The notes under the pieces are model-generated. The model did not search any database. It was not told the origin of the DNA and worked only from the letters and a program-made list of their open reading frames with translations. The position numbers were made by a program, and so were the translations under genes. From Hysterangium stoloniferum (taxonomy: Eukaryota; Basidiomycota; Agaricomycetes; Hysterangiales; Hysterangiaceae): a DNA stretch of 64,000 nucleotides. The stretch covers positions 744,001 to 808,000 of the forward strand of contig WHVD01000027.1 of NCBI GenBank assembly GCA_015178975.1, written 5' to 3'. How positions within the stretch are numbered: position 1 is the stretch's first letter; each line of letters opens with the position of its first letter. Below are positions 24,242-34,444 of this stretch, one piece after another.

Positions 24242-25498
24242 TCATAATACCCTATTTTCTTTGTCTTCGTCTTCTGCTGTGCTGTTGTTGTCCAAGACCA
24301 TCCCCTCCACTTCAGCATCCTCCGCCTGCTTTGAATTCGCACTTTCCGCCGTCTCCCGCGACGTCTCATCAGATTCCGGCCCGCTTGATTTCACAAATCT
24401 CTCCTCCAGAGTCGATCTCGTTGTCGCTGTCAGAGCGGTAGGACGGTCGGCGAGATGGCCTGGCTTGGGATCGTCCAGCTCGTCGACAAGACCCAGTCCC
24501 TTCCCCGTGGAATGACGTTCGTGTGGCTGTTCAGTCCTCTCTGCATTCTTTTCCGGGCGTTTGGTTGCCGCGAGCTCGAATGGTGACGGCGATCTTGACC
24601 GCCGTGCATCGTCGTGTAAAAACGGTATAGGACTGAACACTGGCGTCATGGCTAGTCGCAAGGATAGATTGTCAGTGTATCCCGCAGGCACCGTAGGCTT
24701 GCTTCCCGGATCTTCAGAGGGGTACATATCTTTCGTAGATGTCACCAGAATGGTCCGCTCCAGTGCACGAAGGTATTTCCCCACTGTCTTATAGTGCTTT
24801 CGTGGCAACACGCACAGCTCACAAAGACGTTGAATGGTGAAGGGCGGCCCACTATTTCAGGTCCATCAACACTACCCATAAGATAATTAAAATAATTAAC
24901 ATACTCTTCAAAATCGTCTAGTTGTTCGAAAATCTGAATTTCAAACCCATCGGCTTCTTTTACATCCATAATATTGTTGAAAACCCGCGCTGAGGCACTC
25001 TTCTTAGGCTCACGCTTCGGAAACGAAGGAATGACAAGACCATGGAGTCCTGCATTAACAGGCGAGGAGCCTAGTGCTAACGGAGAAGAAGAAGGGAAGG
25101 AGGTGGGAGATGATCGATGGTTTAACTCGGGCGTTTTGTCCACATCCATATCACTTGCATCTCCTGATTCCCCAGATAGATATTGGCGAATGTTCTACCA
25201 TAAATTCACCATGAGCGGATAAAGACTGTCGGAAAGAAATATAACAGACTGACATTATGGACCTTGAATTTGATTATATCTCGTAGCAGGGGCCATTCTG
25301 TTCTGCATGGGATTTGGACACTTAGATTAAACGAAGGCATTACAGAAGCGTACTGGACAGCATCGGTGACGGATATATGTTCAAGGATAGAGTCGTATTC
25401 TTTATATTGTGTGGGTTAGTGATTGATATATTACACAAGCAAGCGCGACTACCTTGTTTCCATTCAAAAGCTGCATTTGTCCCACTGGCCAGAGTCAT
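24242..25498 (-). CDS. Protein phosphatase 4 regulatory subunit 2 family (PPP4R2)
   Basis: PPP4R2 anchors and regulates PP4 phosphatase, which acts in DNA-damage recovery. The start is ATG 25498 (MTLASGTNAAFEWKQEY, spliced to DSILEHISVTDAVQYASV). The conserved N-terminal half reads CRTEWPLLRDIIKFK, NIRQYLSGESGDASDMDVD and, after a Ser/Pro insert, DGFEIQIFEQLDDFED joined to GPPFTIQRLCELCVLPRKHY and KTVGKYLRALERTILVTST. The PPFTIQRLCEL block is the family hallmark. A 53-nt intron at 24852-24904 (donor GTATGT) reconciles what looks at first like a frameshift. The C-terminal half is disordered and acidic and ends DKENRVL at TGA 24242-24244. PP4 binding is by homology only. Confidence 0.88.
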
Positions 25499-25747
25499 TT
25501 TATCGCCACAATTTAAGGAGAGATGTCACGCACACGAACGGTCACACCTCGCATAGATCCCAATCTTTGATCAGAAGCCAACCGAGGACAGCAAATTTGG
25601 CTCTATTATAATATACTATAGGCTGGAATAATTACTTCAAGTTCACGCCTGTTGTCGATTTATGAAATATCAAGTCTAAAAACGTATTTCACATACTTAA
25701 ATTTCAAACCACCTTGGTGCTGTTACTCGAAAAAAAAGATAAACGAA

Positions 25748-27102
25748 CTATTGGCTGGTATTCAATGGACTTATCCTATCACATCTACTTATATTCTCAA
25801 GTAAGAATTCGAAGAACCACGGGACCTACCAAGTGATAAATTTCCAGATCAGGCATCATGAGGGATGCACTTACATCAACGTCTTCAGCGACCATGCAAT
25901 TCTTTCCATAATGGCCCCATGAATCATCGCAACTTTGATAGTTCCACACGTCGACGACGGTAGAGCCCACTGAATGCTTCCCGGTAAGTTCAACGTCGAC
26001 TCTGTACCGTTTGTTTTGGAAGCGTTCGGGGTGAGCGATATAGGCTACAGTTAGGGCATCATGAAGGGGGGGTCCCTCATGGAACCCAAATGTTGATTTA
26101 TAGCTTTCGGCAAAGAAGCTAATCAACGTGGATAGTGTGTGCCTAAGGGGGGTTGCGGGTTTGGGAAGTGCATCTAGTCCAGAATATTCCGAATTGGAAG
26201 ATAGCAGCCGAGCATGTGTAGCCTTCGAAAAAATAACCTTGTGAGTAACGTTGATTGGTATCATAACTTTTCGGACCGGAAAATCCAACACAATTTGGGA
26301 TGCTTCAGCTATTTATTCAATCAGTAAATAAGTGCAATAAATCAATCGAAAGGCTTACGATCACAAAGAATATTATATTCTTAGGAAATTGTCCAGTCAG
26401 CCTATACAAAGCATGGTCGACAATGCAAATCACACATACCTGCGACAGGACTTCTGTTGCCAATGCCTACAGCACCTCCCATAAAAACAATTTCCTCAAT
26501 GGCGGGTCTCAAGTCCGGATACACGCTGAGGAAGAGAGCAAGATTTGTTTGAGGGCCCGTGGTTACTAACGTCGTGCGCTGGCCCTGCCCATCATTCCAT
26601 GTCTGACGCAGAGCAGCAGCCATTGCTTCTATCGCTGTCACATTGCCGTTCTCTTTTATCCGAGCATTCACCTTCGGGTGGGTATAGCTTGGCAGGCCTT
26701 CCACACCGCCTAGCCCGTCTGGTCCATGAATCTCAGGATCAGCTTTTGCAGGTCGAAGCAATGGCTTGGATGCCCCAGCATACACCTTTGCGATGTGATC
26801 AGGTGCGCCAAATGCATAAAGCAGCCTGACAGCATTTTGCCACGTGTTTTCAGACGTTGTATTGCCATGAACCTTGAATGCTGAGGGTCAGTTCACCCAC
26901 ATTGTATTTATGATATAGTTAACGTAGATTGAGTTCTTACTGTAGAGATACCCAGAAGATCAATTTCGGGACAGTTGAGGGCCAGAAGTATTGCGATTGC
27001 GTCGTCGTGCCCCTTCGCAATGCTGCCCTCTTAGTAGCAAGTCTGAACTAGTAGGGTTGGCGGGCTTACAGGATCAGCATCTAACCAGATCGGTTTCTTC
27101 AT
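25748..27102 (-). CDS. URH1: Uridine/inosine nucleoside hydrolase
   Basis: This cytosolic enzyme of pyrimidine salvage splits ribonucleosides into ribose and base. The start is ATG 27102 (MKKPIWLDADP), joined across an intron to GHDDAIAILLALNCPEIDLL, giving the calcium- and ribose-binding motif DADPGHDD. Further motifs are ISTVHGNTTSENTWQNAVRL, KPLLRPAKADPEIHGPDGLG, TLVTTGPQTNLALFLSVYP, EEIVFMGGAVGIGNRSPVAEF and, in the C-terminal half, HEGPPLHDALTVAYIAHP with the active-site His. The last exon encodes VPWFFEFLLENISRCDRISP and ends LNTSQ at TAG 25748-25750. Seven or more exons fit. The exact base preference (uridine or inosine) cannot be told from the sequence. Confidence 0.94.
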
Positions 27103-27398
27103 CTAGAACCTACTTTCAGATATTAGTTCAACACTGAGTCTATAGTAAATGAGATGATGTACAGTACAGTTTTAACAGAACAAAAGCGAAGGCCGCCATG
27201 TCGGACCAGGGACGAGTACTGGGTATCTGGACATTATACCTTGTTTGTAGATTAACAGAACAATAACTCCGAGAAAATATTCAATGGCCTTTGCACCACA
27301 TATTTCAAGTAATTATGTATATATGCCAGACGAGTTGGAATTCCAACGTGGCAGTCACTAATTATAATCCAGAAATCGACAGTGGCGACATAAGAAAT

Positions 27399-27994
27399 TT
27401 AATTCTCCCGTGTGTTGTATCCACATCCAGCACAACTGGTAAAATAATTTGTATGATGTCATAGATAGTGGATTAAAGGCTGCATACCGGTAGACTGGGA
27501 GAAAATAAGCAGGCAGCAATGATGATTTACTCAAAACTTACAAGTTGTCATGGGCTCGTCAGCAGAACGGATCTGAAGTTGTCTGTAATAAGCTCGATCG
27601 GAATCACACTTGTCGCATTGCTCTGGTATTCGAATAAAAGTTATCACACGAGGGTGCGCGCATTGGAAAATGGCACGTACTCTCCGTCGAATCCGCATCC
27701 TTCCAGGTCTCCTCCCCCCCCAGCACATCATCAACATCCTTACCTTTGAGACGTGTCCGAGATGTCATCTGTGCCAACAACGAAGTCAAACTGGTTGGCT
27801 GGATAATGTGGCAAGAATATTGACCTGCTTCGAGATCGGAAATTCGTAGGGGCAGCTATTGCACGCCCACTTGTTATAGCCCGATTCACTAGGAGACGGC
27901 CATTTCTTGTGTTATCTAAAAGTCTGATAGCGACACAGTATTCGACTGACCCGGATATTATGAGAACATTTGCACAAGTTGGACAAAAGAGCAT
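27399..27994 (-). CDS. RPC11: RNA polymerase III subunit RPC11 (C11/POLR3K)
   Basis: C11 is the TFIIS-like subunit of Pol III required for RNA cleavage, termination and reinitiation. The start is ATG 27994 (MLFCPTCANVLIISG). The N-terminal zinc ribbon is completed by YNKWACNSCPYEFPISKQ on exon 2. The linker is MTSRTRLKGKDVDDVLGGEE. The C-terminal TFIIS-type ribbon reads QCDKCDSDRAYYRQLQIRSA with the catalytic acidic turn in RSADEPMTTFYRC and ends AGCGYNTREN at TAA 27399-27401. The residues FYR depend on a 7-nt microexon at 27488-27494; without it the frame and the conserved TTFYRC motif are lost. Six exons fit, and all eight zinc-ligand cysteines are present. Confidence 0.92.
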
Positions 27995-28128
27995 TACACT
28001 TAGAAACTGCAGCTATTACGGCTGGACCCATAAGCGCTCACTGCATGGGACATATAATTGACGTCTCTAATTACATATACGGATGGTATCAAATAACGAC
28101 AGGTACTTTTAAGCGTATGCATATCAAG

Positions 28129-28797
28129 TCAGGTGGAGTATGTTTTCTGTATTTTTTCCAGAAGATCTCCCATTTTCTGGCGCATGTCAGGCTGCCTGGA
28201 TTTCCTACTATGTGACCTTCCAGCCTTGTTATCCTGGACTCCCCCACGACGTCTTCCACCCTCACGGTCCCGTCGAGGTCGCAAAGTGTTATTCTTCGTT
28301 TGAACTGGACGACCAAGCCCCCGAGTGGATCGACCCTCAGGTGCAGAATTCATGGACGATTGCATGCCACTGTCGGTTCGTACTTTGCAAGGCAAAGCTT
28401 GTGTATTTGCAGCGCCAGATGGCCCAGCCGTTGCAGAAGCGATGGCCATATTGCCTTCTTCCCCGTTTGAACTCGAGTCATCTCCCCGGCCCACGCGCGT
28501 GACTTCAGTCTCTTGACCAAGGCGTGTATCACCTTCGTGTGCTTCAGCCGCGTGTTCTCCTGCAGGCTCCCGGTCAGTCCACCCCTCCTTCCGTTTTTGA
28601 GCTCTCCACTGGCTCTTAAGCTTTTTCTTTTCCACCCAATCTCGTTTAAGTTTCTGCGCTACCCACTTCACAATTAAATATGATAATAATATATATCTAT
28701 ATAATATATGTTCACCTCTTTCAATAGGTAGGTGTCGAAATTCAGGGGGTCCTTTCCGCTTGAGACTTTTTCTTCCAGTTTCTGTGGACGAAGTCAT
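28129..28797 (-). CDS. Basic Lys/Arg-rich protein, probably nucleolar
   Basis: The start is ATG 28797 (MTSSTETGRKSLKRKG). A single intron near the 5' end (about 28662-28713) joins PPEFRHLPIERA to QKLKRDWVEKKKLKSQWRAQ and KRKEGW. This conserved basic helix resembles N-termini of fungal ribosome-biogenesis factors, but I cannot name the family. The rest is low-complexity: an acidic/Gly patch, then RPVQTKNNTLRPRRDREGG and a basic C-terminus ending MGDLLEKIQKTYST at TGA 28129-28131. High charge, nuclear-type basic clusters and the absence of membrane segments suggest nucleolar RNA binding; that is inference. It is divergent from eIF1 by 146 bp. Confidence 0.7.
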   Translation of the reverse strand: MTSSTETGRKSLKRKGPPEFRHLPIERGEHILYRYILLSYLIVKWVAQKLKRDWVEKKKLKSQWRAQKRKEGWTDREPAGEHAAEAHEGDTRLGQETEVTRVGRGDDSSSNGEEGNMAIASATAGPSGAANTQALPCKVRTDSGMQSSMNSAPEGRSTRGLGRPVQTKNNTLRPRRDREGGRRRGGVQDNKAGRSHSRKSRQPDMRQKMGDLLEKIQKTYST

Positions 28798-28943
28798 GGC
28801 GGAGCTGGAGTCAACGGTTAGGCGCCCACAGTGGCCACATTAATACGCAAGAAGATAGCTCCGCTTCTTGTTCTCGAACTCTCGTCTTGCCTATCTTGTT
28901 CCCTAAACCCAACCCCCACTCACATTTCACTTCACCCCATCGC

Positions 28944-29462
28944 ATGAGCGTGCAGAACCTCAACTCTTATGGTCAGTTGCAGCTGCCTAATTCTCCCATA
29001 TATCAAACCATGTTGACCCGTCACCTCCCCTTAATCAAGACCCGTTCGCGGATGAAGGCGACCCCCTTGGAGAGTCAAATGACGTCGGGTCTCAGCAGAA
29101 TTACATTCACATTCGTATTCAGCAGAGGAACGGCCGAAAGACGTTGACGACGTTGCAAGGCTTGCCCAAAGGTGCGTGGCGTGTTGTCTCATCGGTCCAT
29201 CAATCCCTAAGGACGAGCATTGCTCAGAGTATGACCCTAAAAAGCTCCTTAAGGCATTTAAGAAGGTATTAATTAACCCTATGCCACTCATTCTAAGAGA
29301 TTCATCTTTTGCTATCAGGAATTTGCCTGCAATGGGACTCTTGTCGACGACGAAGAGCTCGGCCAAGTCATCCAACTTCAGGGCGATCAGAGACTCAAGA
29401 TATCCACTTTCCTCACGGAGGAGGGCATCCCTAAGAGCACGATCAAGTTGCATGGATTCTGA
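28944..29462 (+). CDS. SUI1: Translation initiation factor eIF1 (SUI1)
   Basis: eIF1 guards start-codon selection in the 43S/48S complex. The start is ATG 28944 (MSVQNLNSYD, spliced to PFADEGDPLGESNDVGSQQ). The SUI1 fold follows: NYIHIRIQQRNGRKTLTTLQ, GLPKEYDPKKLLKAFKK, EFACNGTLVDDEELGQVIQL, QGDQRLKISTFLTEEG and the C-terminus IPKSTIKLHGF at TGA 29460-29462. Full length for the family, four exons. The start codon has C at position -3 (cgcATGa), a weak context. This fits the known eIF1 autoregulation in which low eIF1 lets ribosomes accept its own poor start. Confidence 0.97.
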
Positions 29463-29653
29463 TTTCAGGAACGGCGAGGAGTTGAGGTGCTGCTGTATGA
29501 CAGACCAAAATCTTTCATCGACGGTTGCTCATATCTTATCCAATCCATTCTGCTCGAAATTTTCGTACTATACTGTAACATTTCATGGACGAATGATATG
29601 CATTCTCGCGCTATCTAACATCAAACACAGAGGAATGACAACAGACTCCATGT

Positions 29654-30625
29654 TCATTTGATTTTGTCCAGGGGTCTATAGTAAAACGTTAGATGGATGA
29701 TGGTGGATGAGTAGTAGATACGACGCACCGATTGAACCCTCCGCGGCTGAAAGAAAGAAAGTTCTGGCATCAGCATTTCGATATACCTTGTTTTTATACG
29801 CACCGATTCATATATTGCCGCCATGTCCGCTGTTTCTTAATCTCTACCCCTCCTTCCTGATTCCCTATGACCGGCTTACCCTGGACATTCGAGTTAGATA
29901 TTATATCACTCCCCCAACGGGGAATTTCACCTTTGTGGTACCGAAACCACCAAAACCCATGGCAGCCATCATATCCTCCTCTTCGCCGTCCGCTTCCATG
30001 TATTCAGGCTCCTCGCCGGGCTCTGGCTCCATATTTTGGAATCCCTCCTCCTTATTCGGCTTTGGCGGCTGAGGTGTCAACGCAGAGACTGAACCTACCA
30101 AAGGAATGCATCATGTCGCGAAAATACATGGCGTCTGGTCCTCCTTACCTGCCTTCGATGCAGCTTCGCGCTCGTCACTCCTGGATTTATCGACGTCTGG
30201 ACGCTTCAGGCGTCTGTCGTCATCGCGATCAGAGTCTTTGTCGCTGTGGCGTTTGGCAGAATCGCGTCGTTTATCCCTGTCGTGGGGCTCGTGCCTTCTG
30301 TGGTCCCGCTTTCGTTCATCCTTCTTGTCGCGTGCCCTCCTATCGTCGGCACCTCTGTCATGACGTCTATCTTTACATAGGCTCAATGGTCCTCTGAGAC
30401 CAAAAGATATATAGAACACTTACCATGCCTGTCTCTCGTCCTGTCGCCGTCTCGTCGCGGGCTTCTTGAACGACTCCTGCTGTCTCGCCGACCGCGATAG
30501 TCATCCGTTCTTCGGTCTCTATCTCTGTCTCTGTCTCTATCCCTATCCCTGTCCCGATTCTTATTTCTGTCATCATCCCTTTCCCAACTACGTTCCCGCC
30601 GTCGTCGATCGTCGCGAGAAGCCAT
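29654..30625 (-). CDS. SNRNP27: U4/U6.U5 tri-snRNP 27 kDa protein (SNRNP27)
   Basis: This is a spliceosomal tri-snRNP protein that helps position the 5' splice site. The start is ATG 30625 (MASRDDRRRRERSWERDD). The first half is an Arg/Asp/Ser-rich RD/RS domain with near-perfect RD repeats. The conserved C-terminal domain reads EYMEADGEEEDMMAAMGFGG, FGTTKGKPVIGNQEGGVEIK and KQRTWRQYMNR, then RGGFNR from an 18-nt exon (29729-29746) and PLDKIK from the last coding exon, with TGA at 29654-29656. The methionine-rich AAMGFGGF loop is the part known to contact the snRNA/5' splice site region. It converges on eIF1, with stops 191 bp apart. Confidence 0.93.
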
Positions 30626-30749
30626 CGGATGGAGGTTGTGTCGCGTGTGAAGCTAATGTTAGTGGATGGGCGCTTATAATAAATTTCGCCTTGACAAACC
30701 ATGAGTGCTGGTGAGGAGAGAAGATGTATCACTCACACTAAATTAACGC

Positions 30750-31521
30750 ATGTATACAGCGAAGTTTGCTTGGGAGTCAGGGTCAAAAACTGTCTTGTTG
30801 TTGCGTAATATCCCGCGGACAGCCCTGAACTCGGACATTAGACGTATGCTAGATCGACACGAAATAGAAAATGTGAAGGCTGGTAAATAACAGTTGCATC
30901 CACATATTATGGTATCGTTCTGATAAGTTCAATTCAAAGTTCACAAAACGTATGTTCGATTTCTTCCTGAAGGGAAAGCACATGTTGCCTTTGAAACTCC
31001 CGAGCAGGCTGACATGGCAGCGAAACGACTAAGAAACGCTACGATGTCAGGCTCCCCGGTACAGCCTATGCTTACCCATGTTGCTGATGTTCCCGCGACT
31101 AGATCGCGAGGGGCTAAAGGACGAGAAGAAGCCGCAGCAAGAGGTTGCATCACTGGAACAGGGCCGGACGCTGGGGTTACGGATCGGGGCAGAGGCGTTG
31201 TTCTATGGGGCCTTCCGGGCAGAATGACGGTGGATGAGCTGAAGGAACTGTTGTTGAGAGGATTTTCTTTAATGGATGGTGAAGCCGCGAAAGGGAATGT
31301 TGTCTTGATCGAACCGTGAGTTATCTCGCCTTCGTCTATATTCGCAGCGACCTCTTGACGGACAATTCAGTGATGGACGAACACAAAGCTCAACGTCAAG
31401 ACACTACGTGCGACTGGACTCGATCGCGGAAGCACATCGGCTTGTTCGTCAGTTGCACATGACAGATTTCAAACGAAGAGGAGGAAGGACTTATAGAATA
31501 CACGCTCGGGTGGTTATATAG
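30750..31521 (+). CDS. Two-RRM RNA-binding protein of unknown role
   Basis: The first RRM reads SKTVLLLRNIPRTALNSDIR (RNP2-like VLLLRNIP), then an intron, then TYVRFLPEGKAHVAFETPEQ (RNP1-like KAHVAFET) and ADMAAKRLRN. After a Gly/Arg-rich linker, a second RRM begins RGVVLWGLPGRMTVDELKEL and ends, after an intron, SRHYVRLDSIAEAHRLVRQL and RTYRIHARVVI at TAG 31519-31521. The annotated start is ATG 30750 (MYTAKFAWESG). A second possibility is ATG 30702 (MSA) with a gtgagg donor spliced to the tatacag acceptor, which would make the N-terminus MSAAKFAWESG. The stop is 26 bp from the convergent CBP20 stop. The target RNA is unknown. Confidence 0.78.
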
Positions 31522-31547
31522 GTAGATACAGAATAATGAGAACCATG

Positions 31548-32382
31548 TCAACTATCATCGTCTTGATCTCGGTCTTTACGAGAACGTGCGGTCTATTGTG
31601 CCAGAATAAGAATGTTGTCTTGATTAAGTAGACATGCGGTACTCACCGGCCTCAGAGATTCAGCTTCATCTTCAGGCGATCTACCACGCTTCAAAGGATT
31701 ACCCGTACCATCACGTTCTTTCCAATCGCCACCACCGCCAGCAACAGCATTCGGTCCATCCGTGGCATCCTGATACCGGTCCTCGACTTCTCGCCGCCTC
31801 TCAATCTCAATCTTTTGTGCTTGCGCACCCCACCCACCACGTCCGGCATCGTAATCTTGTCGATGCTCGTCTCTGACCTGACCACCGCTTTTCCCTCTGC
31901 CGTACTGTCTGCCCTCTTTATAGCCTAGGTCGAGATCACAACGTATTATACGTTCATCAAGCTTCGTGCCGCTGACATATCGCATGCATGCTAGTGCTTC
32001 GGCGTGTGTATAATACTCTACGAAGCAGAATCCGCACGGCGTTCTGATGCGATATGGTAAGACCGCTAGGACTGTAAGTGCTGTCACTAGTTAAACTGAC
32101 TTTGTGTTCCTGTCCAAGCCCATGATGATACGCTTTACGCCTCCGCCTTCTTCAGAACTGGTGCATTTCGAAAAGAGCTCGTATATTTGCTCTTCGGTGG
32201 TATAAAAGCTCAAGTTCCCGATCTGGATGGGATGTCAGGGATATGTAAGATGTGCAGCATTCCGCACTCACATATAGCGTAGATGACTTTGCGAGCACCT
32301 CATTTTGGGCCTGTCTATCGACTCTATTTTGTGAGTCCTTATAATTTGAAGGTTGATCTAGGGGAGTGACAACGTGAGCCAT
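31548..32382 (-). CDS. CBC2: Nuclear cap-binding protein subunit 2 (CBP20)
   Basis: CBP20 binds the m7G cap of Pol II transcripts together with CBP80. The start is ATG 32382 ([18 protein letters not shown]). The RRM is spliced: RNP2 [20 protein letters not shown] is joined across the intron at about 32225-32276, followed by [38 protein letters not shown] (RNP1 GFCFVEYY), [20 protein letters not shown] and the cap-binding tail [20 protein letters not shown] then [12 protein letters not shown]. The cap-stacking tyrosine of the N-terminal tail is likely the one in PSNYKDSQ. The C-terminus is disordered and charged and ends [14 protein letters not shown] at TGA 31548-31550. Five exons fit. Confidence 0.96.
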
Positions 32383-32641
32383 ATCATCAGAAATTCGAGG
32401 GGGAAGTCACGAATGGTCACGGGTTCATGGATTCATCGGTTCCACAAGAGCGACCTCAACCTCCTTGGCAACCGTGTTACTCAATAGACTTGCCGGACTC
32501 TGCAATAATCTATCTCGGATTTATTAGCACCCCAAAAGTTGCCCAAACGACAGATAGTGTAATACCAAAAGACTAATATATATTATAATATTTAATAGGC
32601 TTTGATCCCGTCATCAACTTGAACCTTCCCCAACATCATCC

Positions 32642-34255
32642 ATGGATGCACGACCTGGACTAGTCGGGTTTTTCCAACTTCATCGTCCCAACCCACCCAC
32701 TGACAAAAAACGGAGATTGGCCTTGGTTTTTTCATATGCACCTGACTGGCAAGTAATGTTCCTGCTTTAAGATCTCGTTCCTGTTCACAATGCTGTGCCG
32801 AAAATCAGGATTCTGACACTAGTAATCGCGTGAGCACATATCATAGAGTTAAACTTGCCTCTAAAAACTGAAGACACCCAGCGGTCTCTTTTTCCTTCTG
32901 AACACTATAGAGCCTTTCAAGCGTGAATTCTCTCTCAACGATACATCGTACGAGCCACGTTCCCTGGTAGCGTGATTGATATTCTGATTTTCCCATTTCA
33001 GCATTCAACACACGTATGTTGGCCTTCGTTTGTTCATATTAATAACAGTAAACATCGATTTTGTAGCTACGCAGTCCACGAACGTATCAGTGTACGTATC
33101 TATCAATATTTCCTAGCACGAGAGCTCATTAACCGTATAGGATGCCCATCTTGTCCTGATAGCACTCGTCGCACCTCTGCTTTTAATGGCAGTCATGAAT
33201 TTGATATCGATACGATCTTTTTGGGACCTTCATACCAGCTGGCTTGGAGGTACGCAGACAGACCATTTAGAAAACGCGACTTTCGAGGCGATGAACAACC
33301 CTATTCAGTGCTATTATCTCTCGCCATCACTGGCTCTATAACAAATATTGTCAAAGTCACAGGTCCGTAGCAGCCTGCCTTGTTGAACGGTGTCTTGATC
33401 ATACATACATTCCTAGTCGGTCGTCCCAGACCCGGTGAGTGGTGTTTGAAACTTGATCAGCTTATATCTGACGCTGTTACTCAGACTGCATCGATAGGTG
33501 TCAACCGGAGGCAGGCGCAAGCGATAATCCAGTTTTTGGTTTAGTGAATGCAACAATATGCACACAAACAGATAATACGATCCTCAAAGATGGATTTCGA
33601 AGCTTTCCATCGGGTCATTCGAGCCGTAAGCACCTCCAGCTGTGTCTTCCAGCAAGCGAAGATATCCATCGTTATTTTTTAGTGTCTTTTGCTGGGCTCG
33701 GATTTCTCTTTTTCTATGCCGCCGGGAAGTTGCACCTGTACGACAAGAGAGGATATACACTAAAAGCATGGATATCTCTCGTACCCCTGATAGGAGCTGG
33801 TGAGACAATCTTATCTTCCCCTCCCCCAATGCTCACGATCCACTAAATATACAGCTTTGGTCGCTATCTCGCGCACCATGGATTATCGCCATCACTGGCA
33901 AGACGTCTTAATCGGCGGACTTATAGGTCTTGCCATGGCGTGGTTTTCGTACAGGCAATACTACCCCCCCCTCGCTGATCCACTATCACACAGACCGTAT
34001 TCACCCCGCATTCCTCGACAAACCACCATGCCTCATCTGCTGCAAGACGAGGATCATCAAGAGACCGACAACCTCCACTCATCAGATGGTCAGCATTATA
34101 ACGATGATTTAGAATTACGGGGCGGAAGTTTCAAAAATTCTTCTGCTGTTCCTAAGTTGACTGATATGTGGAGAGAAGGGGAGGGTCAAGAAATTTTGCC
34201 TCCTGGACAATCACCGTCCCCACCGCCACCGCAACGTGCAGATGAGAACGTCTAA
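32642..34255 (+). CDS. Lipid phosphate phosphatase (PAP2 superfamily, DPP1/LPP type)
   Basis: This is an integral membrane enzyme that dephosphorylates phosphatidate, diacylglycerol pyrophosphate or related lipids. The start is ATG 32642 (MDARPGLVGFFQLHRPNPP). Splicing over about ten exons gives YAPDWILTLVIAGLFFLLNT, IEPFKREFSLNDTSIQHTYA, VHERI, and the membrane helix LVLIALVAPLLLMAVMNL. The three catalytic motifs are present: VKVTVGRPRP (C1), FRSFPSGHSS (C2) and SRTMDYRHHWQD (C3). Six membrane segments can be counted. The first intron (32749-32808) has a GC donor (GCAAGT); only that choice keeps the frame into WILTLVIA. The C-tail is long, polar and Pro-rich, ending PQRADENV. Which lipid is the substrate is unknown. 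Confidence 0.93.
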
Positions 34256-34444
34256 GGACCGTCTAATGATCATATTTGATTACTACACCATAAAAATATG
34301 TAAATACAATACTGCCAAAAATCCGAACTGCGACGGAGATACACATTGTGATAAATCCAACCAGAACAATCAGTTTGCAATGTATGGTCCCGTCTGTTAC
34401 AATGGTGGATGAAGATACATGAGCAAGGAAGTGAATGGCAAGCA

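Noticed and set aside
24842-24910. Apparent frameshift inside the PPP4R2-like gene
   Set aside because: A 53-nt intron (24852-24904) with donor GTATGT and acceptor TAG restores the family motif PPFTIQRLCEL, so no break is needed.
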